This document shows positions 57,187-64,000 of a stretch of DNA of 64,000 nucleotides, in pieces. The notes under the pieces were generated by a model. The model had not been told where the DNA came from and did no database searches. It saw only the letters and a program-made list of their open reading frames with translations. Position 1 is the first letter of the stretch; every line of letters starts with the position of its first letter. The stretch is taken from contig JACVRA010000511.1 of NCBI GenBank assembly GCA_019828545.1, forward strand, positions 1 through 64,000, given 5' to 3'. The stretch comes from Paracamarosporium sp. OC-R06-R3. Lineage: Eukaryota > Ascomycota > Dothideomycetes > Pleosporales > Didymosphaeriaceae. The translations under genes were made by a program, and so were the position numbers.

Positions 57187-58879
57187 CTATCTAGTGTCAC
57201 ACACGAGAGTCAGAAGATTCCCGAGAGGATTCAATCCATCTTCAGCTGTGACTATCCGCTTCGGAATTTCAAACTCGACTTCGGGATCCTTCTTCAGTTC
57301 TCTGTTGAGTTCTGTATCAAGAAGCTGTACTACTCGTTAGCGCGATCATTTCATGAACAAGGTTACTACTTACTGCAGTGTACGAGTGATCCAGGAAGTC
57401 CTCAAGGTTATACGATCGCTTCGTGAACTGCTCTGAGATAATCTTCGCTAGCGTCGCAACATTAGGGTGGTAATGCGACTGTAGTGTCTCCAATTCCCAT
57501 ACACTGCTCTCAATGGCATCTGTAAGAAGCGGATCCGGCTCGTCCATGTCGAACGGGTCTTCCATGCCCTCTTCTTCCATTTCTTGCTTCAAAGCTGGGT
57601 CTCTTATTTCGCGATGCATCATGAATGTGCAAGCAGGGTGGCGCTTGAACATGTTGTATGCCCAAGGGATGACAACGACAATACCTGCCGGAGGTGCATA
57701 CAACGCTAACCGCGAAAGCCGCTTGATGAAACTTGCTACAAGTGTTGCTGGTAAATGTGTAGATGACATGAAGGTGTCCAGAAGCCTGAAGAAGCGCGAT
57801 CTGTGTTTTGAGTGCAGGATGCTCTCATCCAGTAACGAGTAGAGCTTCTGGTAGAAGGATGGATAGTCAAGGTTCTTCTCAGAGATGAGATAATACAATC
57901 CGGAAAGTGCCAGAAGAGATGTAGCGCCGCCGACCTCGTATGAGTCTGTTAGGAAGTCCATGAGCATTTCAGGCTGCGGGAACCACGGCGCGATCTGGTG
58001 TGAGAATATGCTGAGCACGGACTTTCGCTGCTCCTTTGTGATGCCCGATCGCAGTGTCGCTAGCCAGGCTTCTTGCGCTTGTGATTTATATGAGCTTAAC
58101 GAAGGTACCGGACTCTTTCCCTGAACTTCTGTGTAGAAATTCTGGATGTCGTCTTTCGATGTGGGAACGGTTTCAAGGCTAAGTAGAAGCGACAAGCTGT
58201 TGTTCGCCACACGTTGCTTTTCCGAGTCGTCAAGTTCAGAGTCGAGAAGAGCTTTGATGGTTCGGAAGGTGGAGTATCGGATGTCGTCGTAGGCGCCAAA
58301 GTACTTTTCCGCAAATTCTTCCTTTGAGCCGTCGTCTTCTGGGAGAAGAAGGAGCGCTTTTACGGTCCCTGAAAGTGGGCTGTTTCTGATATCGAAGTCT
58401 TTCTGTGCCTTTGATTCTTCCTTGACTAGTCGTAGGAGGAGAGTCAGGGCCACGGATTGTTTGGGCGGGTGCTTGCTGGACAGGAAGTCGTTCATCAGCA
58501 CCTCTGTATACTCCTGATATCTCTTCTTCAGCCATGTGACAATCACAGTCTCGGATTCGGTCATCCGCTTGCTCTTGATCATGTCTCCGGCAGACAGGAG
58601 CCGTGTGAACACTCGACACAGTGCGACAACTGCGAGGATGGGTGCTGCGTGGTCGGGCTGTGAAGCTTTTGCAAGCTTCAACAGGGTCGCAATGTTGTTG
58701 TAGTGCTTTCGCGACTCCAATATCTGCATTTCGAGGCGAACAATCTCCTCCTGGGGGTCTTCGTCTTCATCGCTGGAGGGCTTCTGGCGGGGTTTCGACT
58801 TGACTGCGCGGCGCTCTGCTTCTCCAGACTTCCTCTTCCTCTTCACACCGGCCACGGCAGCAGCCTTCGTACCCAGCAT
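57187..58879 (-). CDS. NOC4: Nucleolar complex protein NOC4 (40S ribosome assembly)
   Basis: This is a nucleolar protein of the CBF/Mak21 family that works with Nop14 in 40S subunit maturation and export. Two exons, 57374-58879 and 57187-57324, give 547 residues. The N-terminus is basic (GVKRKRKSGEAERRAVKSKP), a likely nuclear/nucleolar signal. The helical N-terminal part has EEIVRLEMQILESRKHYNNI. The CBF/Mak21 domain carries LSGLYYLISEKNLDYPSFYQ, KLYSLLDESILHSKHRSRFF and IKRLSRLALYAPPAGIVVVI, then SSVWELETLQSHYHPNVATL, all characteristic of Noc4. The intron adds a 45-residue end (VEFEIPKRIV) that matches the family terminus and is lost if only the first long ORF is taken. It is divergent from ATP4. 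Confidence 0.9.
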
Positions 58880-59073
58880 AGCGGCGGTAGGGCGATAACT
58901 CGTTGTTGCGCTCCCAGAGTGTTGCTGTTCGTGGTTGCGACTTTCGTTCGTGAACTTTTTCGACGACGCCGGCCCGTGTTCGGCTAGTCGGCTTGGCGCG
59001 TTGATTCTGCACCGAGAAAGCTCTCAACTCCATCAACGGCACCTCCCAAACCTCCCCACTCTCATCCACAGCA
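58880..59073. promoter_or_regulatory. Bidirectional NOC4/ATP4 promoter
   Basis: Only 194 bases separate the two start codons, so promoters and 5' UTRs of a ribosome-assembly gene and an ATP synthase gene overlap. No TATA box is evident. Confidence 0.6.
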
Positions 59074-59985
59074 ATGGCTTCTCGTCTGGCAAGGAGCGCG
59101 GTCAGTACGTACAAGCCGCCGGCCGGCAATTCTGGTGCCATTGACCCGCGTACTCACCCGCAACAGGCGCCGCCCGTCTCCGCCCATCGCTCCCTCTCCG
59201 CAGCTCCCTCCCAGCCATCACGGCCCAGATCACCCCGGCCCGCTACCAGTCCAACGTGCCCGAGGACCCCAAGAAGAAGGCTCAGTCGCTGCTCGATGCG
59301 ATCCCCGTGCCCGGCAACAGCCCCATCACCAAGGCCGCCGTCCTCTCCGCCGCCGCCGGTGTGAGCACTTTCGCCATCAGCAACGAGCTCTACGTCGTCA
59401 ACGAGGAGTCCATCGTCGCGCTCTCGCTCCTGACCATCTTCTGGGCTGTCGCCAAGTACGCCGGCCCGGCCTGGTCCAGCTATGCGCAGCAGCAGATCGA
59501 CAAGATCTCTGGCATCTTGAACTCGGCCCGTGCCGACCACACTGCGGCCGTCAAGCAGCGCATTGAGAGCGTGCAGGACCTTGGCGGTGTCATTGACATC
59601 ACCAAGAACCTCTTCGCTGTTTCCAAGGTACGATACAGGAGATGGCGATGCGCCGAACATCCGTTGGGCCGATGGCGGCTAACTTTGTCTAGGAAACCGC
59701 CCAGCTCGAGGCCCAGGCCTACGAGCTCGAGCAGAAGACGGCCATTGCCCACGAGGCCAAGACCGTCCTCGACTCCTGGGTCCGCTACGAGGGCCAGGTC
59801 AAGCAGAGGCAGCAGCGCGAGCTTGCTGAGAGCATCATCGCCAAGATCGAGAAGGAGCTTGAGAACCCCAAGACCCTCAAGCAGATCCTCGACCAGAGCG
59901 TCGCCGATGTTGAGAGTGCGTTCTACTACAATTCGATGATATGCCCCGCTAACAACTCCCAGGGATCGTTTCGCAAAAGGCATAA
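59074..59985 (+). CDS. ATP4: Mitochondrial ATP synthase subunit 4 (subunit b)
   Basis: This is the peripheral stalk subunit b of the F1Fo-ATP synthase in the inner mitochondrial membrane. Four exons, 59074-59104, 59167-59627, 59693-59915 and 59963-59985, give 245 residues. The presequence is MASRLARSAVSAARLRP (basic, Ala/Ser/Arg-rich). After QSNVPEDPKKKAQSLLDAIP come the membrane segments (AAVLSAAAGVSTFAISNELY and EESIVALSLLTIFWAVAKY). A long charged stalk follows (QQQIDKISGILNSARADHTA, ETAQLEAQAYELEQKTAIAH, WVRYEGQVKQRQQRELAESI), ending RIVSQKA. The last exon encodes only seven residues. The length matches yeast Atp4 (about 244). Confidence 0.92.
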
Positions 59986-61386
59986 GCTACCTAAAACGTT
60001 TCCTTTCTCGCCAACTAGCATCACCCAATGTTACATAAATCTGTGCTATAGTCAATCGGGTCGGATAGATTACCCAAAGTCAATTTCATTTGGTCGAAGT
60101 AACTTCGCGAGCCGTTCTGCATCAGCAAGCTTCATTTAGTGGGGTGTTTCCTTTCATGTCATTGAACTAACCTTACAATGTCTACCGTCCCTTTGCATCA
60201 TGACATACAATCGCACTGCAGCATTTGGGTTTCTGATAACTAATGACAGCGCCATGAGTCTGAAATGTTGAGCGTGCGCCACAAATCTTCGCTCACTCCC
60301 ATGGTCAGAGGCTTTGGATCATGCTGACCAGATCTTGCTGAAGGAAAGAAAAACTATTGTTGCTACATTTGACGGCTGACAGTTCCTTCATGCCACACAA
60401 TTCTCAGAAATCTGATTACCGTTCTGCTTGCATTGGTTCGAGAACATCGTCATCCGGATCACTTGTGATTCTTTTGCTCCGCTCATGCTTTGGGGATGTC
60501 GATCGAGCACCGGGTGAGTATTGCAGTTGCGCATTTATCGCCATCTTTCCATTCGGCCCGATTTACGCTCCTGAGGAAGTTGCTGGAGGATCTGGGCTGT
60601 TGTTTGAAGGGAGAAAAGCTGATCGCTACCGGAAACTACGTGTTGCGATGCAAGGTTCGTTAGGACTTTAACTCGTACAGTGTATTTTTACGAAACAGCC
60701 TTTTCGGAACCATATGGAGTGGGAAACGCAGCTGTGATGATTGTTTGACATATCGAGGCACGTGTGTACACTGCTAAAAGACTCAGAATTTCCCGGAAGG
60801 CGGCGGCGACATTAGTATCGAGGGCTCATTAGAGTCGCATGAATTGGGACTGACAGATGGTATGGCTCCAGTCTACAACGAAACCTGTGCGAAATGCGTG
60901 GTTGTGCTATCTAGGTCTTTCTTATCGATTGTGTACTCTCAAACCTCACATTGCTCCTTGCTCACAAGACTGACCTTAAGTATGATAATATAGCATAGAT
61001 TTGCCTTGATGCAACATGTTCCGAATGTTTTACAACAAGGAGACCAATCGAATAACCTCGAGAAAATCGGTCTCAAGAAAGAGAATCCTTCGAGAACGGA
61101 ACTGGACTCGCCGTCGGCAGTTGCCTGACTGACTGTTTTGTCCCATCACTTATTACGAAGCTCTGCTAAAGTCATGAAGCATTATTTTCAAAACGTACGA
61201 CATTTCAGTTTTCATGGAGTTCACGAACACGAACATTCCGGGTATATAATAGTAGTGTGTGGAGTATACCCGTTGGAGTCTAGACCAGTAGCAGCAGATC
61301 CGCGATGATCTGCGAATGACTCGTACAATTTTGCCTCGACAACAAGCTTGCCAACTGCACTGTAACCCCCCAAACGGATTTTCGCA
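59986..61386. other. Intergenic, no gene supported
   Basis: About 1.4 kb between two plus-strand genes. One 104-codon ORF (60357-60671) has no motif. A TATATAA sequence at 61243-61249 lies 138 bases before the acyltransferase start. Confidence 0.4.
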
Positions 61387-63182
61387 ATGGAAGCGAAAGG
61401 CGAATATTGGCTCAACCGCTATGGAAATGGGTACCACGCTTGGAGGCCCGCCGAACGTCATGGACAGAAAAGTTTTGAGCGCCCGGTTGGACTCGTGGAA
61501 ACATCTTTTGATACAGACGGTCGGTCAGTCTTCGAGTTACGAATCGTGCTTGCAGCTAAATTGACAATGTGTCTGTGTGCAGGTACTTTGGCGGTCGAGC
61601 GGATATGACAGCGCTTTTTACTGTGCGCGTGAAACACAGGCTGGACAAAGAGGCCTTTAGACAAAGGATTGCGCTCGCGTGGGCGAATCTACGATTACAC
61701 CATGTCATGCTGATGAGTCGAACGATGTACGATGATGAAGCAAGACAGCGGAAATTTGTTGTCGATCTGCATAGTAGCATTGATGAGGTGCTTAGCGATG
61801 TGCAGCGAAACATCGTGTGGATGGAAGACTACTACGAAAAGGTTGATGGAGATGAGTTATATCGCCATGCTATTAACGTGGGTCGTGTTGTTCATCCGGA
61901 GAAGTGTTTGTCCAAGCTACATGTACTGCCGCTGATTCAACTGTCGGACGGATCCTCCGAGGTACGATTTCTGACAGTGATGGCACATCAGATTTCAGAC
62001 GGACTGTCTGCATACAATTGGTTCAGCGACTTTGTCCGCATACTCAATCTGCCGGAAGGGGAATTGAAAAGCGAGATAGAAACATACAAGCAGGAAGAAG
62101 AGATTAAGAAGAGATTGCCACCAGCACAAGAAGACATGTACCCGCGAGCCATGGGAAATAAAGCAAGAGAGAGATGGTTCTGGGCCATCATCCGTGTCCT
62201 ACGGCATCTGCGAAAGACAACTCCCCAATCCTTTGCCAATCCACTCAGGCGAGAGCAGCGACTAAAAGAAGCCATCACCTTACCACCCCAATTCTCTAAA
62301 TTCTTCGATTACTCCGAAGCCGCTAAGCCACCACTAACCTCCGGTCACATTACTGGAACACTTTCTCCACGTGCATCTAAGCGTATGATGGACCTCTGCC
62401 GCTCCATCCACATCAGCATTGGTGCCGGCTGCTTCGCCCTCGCTGGCCTCGCTATGATGACCATCCACGAAAAACGCTTCCCCAATACACCTGACGATAA
62501 AAGACTTCCCTTTGTATCTGGATTCCCACTGAACCCACGCGCTTTCTTCGGCTACAAAACACCCGCAGATTCATGCATGCTGGCTTTCTCAGAAGGCATA
62601 GTGATGCCATTCTTACCATCTTCCCTCCCCATCGAAGGGCGTTTCAAGCTCACCGCAACTCATGCAAACCGCGAGTTGCGCATGTATCAGAAACGCGTGA
62701 AGGGGAAAAGCACAGGCGTACAAAGCAGTTTCGGTTCGCACTCTCCTGCGAGACTCCTTGCAAATGCGTACCTCGGCGCCATCGAGCGGTCAGACTCGAA
62801 ACTCCCTGATGAGATGAGGTGGGGCGTTAATCCGCAAGGCGAATTGCTTCCGCCAGCTTTTCAACACAGAGCGACGTGCGGCGTTTCATCGATCGGACAG
62901 ACTGCGCACTGGCTTGCGGAGGGGAAGTATGATCTCGGTGTTGTTGGAGATGGGATTGGGAAGAAAGACTTCGCTGCCGACTTCAGGAACTTCAAACAGG
63001 GAGTTAGGGCGAGGGATGACGAATTTTTGGTAGGGAGTAGTACGGATGCGGAGGGGAGGGTGCGGTTTGGCGTCAGTTACGATGAGAGTGCGATTAGCCC
63101 GGAGATGGCGGGGAGGTGGAGGGATGTAATTGAGGGATTGATGGAGGATGGTGAGGAAGATAGGGTCAAGGCTAAAATATGA
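61387..63182 (+). CDS. HxxxD acyltransferase (condensation-like superfamily)
   Basis: This is a CoA-dependent acyltransferase-fold enzyme (BAHD/alcohol acetyltransferase/condensation-like group); donor and acceptor are unknown. Two exons, 61387-61523 and 61583-63182, give 578 residues. The donor CG/GTCAGT and acceptor GTGCAG restore the frame as SFDTDGRYFGGRADM. The catalytic motif HQISDG (HxxxD, His about 181) is intact in FLTVMAHQISDGLSAYNW. A DFG(W)-like loop is not obvious. C-terminal landmarks are SIHISIGAGCFALAGLAMM, LPFVSGFPLNPRAFFGYK and a late CGVSSIGQTAHWLAEG. No signal peptide or membrane helix. No biosynthetic partner genes are nearby in this window. Confidence 0.75.
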
Positions 63183-63662
63183 GAGGTGAAGAGTGCGTTG
63201 CTTTTCGAACAGGGAACTTGCATTGAGTCGATCGTGGCTCTATCATAGAAGTTGTCGGAATAGTTCATGTCCCCGCTATTTTACAAAACACACATCACGG
63301 TCATGTTGAATCAAAAGGCAGATGGCAAGTGATGATGCGGGTTATGGAATTCAATGAAAATAACGCCGAGCTCACCGCTCGGTCAACGTGTACTTTGAGT
63401 TTTGGTCGATAATGCCCATAATTTGATACGTGAATTGCTATTTGCGGTTGTAGAACATTAGGTGAAGTATTCGAAAGCAAAAGGAAGGAGTCTATCTAGA
63501 AGAAATTAATCTGTCTAATGTATGGCGCGAACAGGATCGATTAAGGATTTGGCATCCCTGCATCGCTACGCGTACTAGGTAGGCTTGGCTACCAAAGTGC
63601 GGGCGAGCTGCTGCCTACCCACCCAAACACCAGAATATCCTATCTCATTCAGTCCAGGCATA
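63183..63662. other. Spacer before right-edge gene
   Basis: About 480 bases: acyltransferase 3' UTR and promoter of the HET-like gene. Nothing else recognised. Confidence 0.45.
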
Positions 63663-64000
63663 ATGTCAACTGATCGGCTTTGCACCAACTGCCAGGAAAT
63701 TTTTGCTTTGGGGTGGAAAGTAACGGAGACAAAGAAAAGCGAAATACATCACGCGGATAACGATGCGTTTACAGAAGCGGTCAAGCAGGGTTGTTACATA
63801 TGCATGAACATTTGGGTGTTGCTCAAAAGAGGCACATTCAGTGGATTCCATGGAATTGTCCACCGTTCAGTCTACTCCTTACGCCGGGAAAACGCAGTAT
63901 GGGAGCTTATGGTTGACGTCTGTGTGGATAGCCTTTCTTGGGCACGGATATCCTTCTGTGTTCGGCCGTTCGATTACGAAAATAAATCATCGTCTGATGT
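63663..64000 (+). CDS. HET-like protein, N-terminal part (runs off the window)
   Basis: From ATG 63663 the frame is open to the window end (112 full codons). It starts MSTDRLCTNCQEIFALGW, with HHADNDAFTEAVKQGCYICM and then WVLLKR. This cysteine-spaced opening (CxxC, an HH segment, then a CYIC segment) is the typical N-terminal leader of many fungal HET-domain proteins. The HET domain itself would lie beyond the window, so the assignment rests on this leader only. No stop or frameshift is seen so far. Confidence 0.6.
   Translation, partial: MSTDRLCTNCQEIFALGWKVTETKKSEIHHADNDAFTEAVKQGCYICMNIWVLLKRGTFSGFHGIVHRSVYSLRRENAVWELMVDVCVDSLSWARISFCVRPFDYENKSSSD

Overview
The window is nuclear DNA of a filamentous ascomycete, most likely a Dothideomycete (inference). 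The evidence is short GT-AG introns in most genes, fungus-specific families (HET, PTH11-like rhodopsin domain, MeaB-type bZIP, fungal CaMKI, GH17 glucanase, SKT5-like Sel1 protein) and housekeeping genes spaced 0.2-3 kb apart on both strands. Gene models were spliced by hand from donor/acceptor sites and family motifs. No tRNA, rRNA or CRISPR array was recognised.

Region 1 (1-13.2 kb) is accessory and partly decayed. A retroelement-like scrap is followed by a PTH11-like seven-helix receptor, a P450 cut short by an in-frame TAG, an apparently intact FAD-dependent oxidoreductase, an MFS transporter ruined by several stops, a broken unknown ORF and an intact HET incompatibility protein. The P450/oxidoreductase/transporter trio looks like a metabolic cluster losing its parts.

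Region 2 (13.2-24.8 kb) is core: a tandem-bromodomain RSC4-like chromatin protein, a CaMKI-type kinase, a large glycosylated membrane protein flanked by two diverged direct repeats, a small single-span membrane protein and a disordered protein.

Region 3 (24.8-36.7 kb) is gene-poor. It holds an unknown-gene relic, a 50-base near-perfect hairpin with inverted CCAAT boxes, a GH17 cell-wall glucanase, a small conserved fungal protein, an APH-type phosphotransferase-fold protein and a small secreted cysteine-containing protein (effector candidate). Parts are AT-rich.

Region 4 (36.7-60 kb) is housekeeping: a dynamin-like GTPase, the divergent PTC7 phosphatase and PRP4 splicing factor, a membrane-anchored MeaB-type bZIP standing alone with about 3.2 kb of gene-free DNA on each side, an SKT5-like protein with a remote 31-nt last exon, a 72-residue two-exon protein, a CCCH protein of the ZC3H3/Red5 type, and the divergent NOC4 and ATP4 genes (ribosome assembly and ATP synthase subunit b).

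Region 5 (60-64 kb) has an HxxxD acyltransferase and, running off the right edge, the N-terminus of a second HET-like protein.
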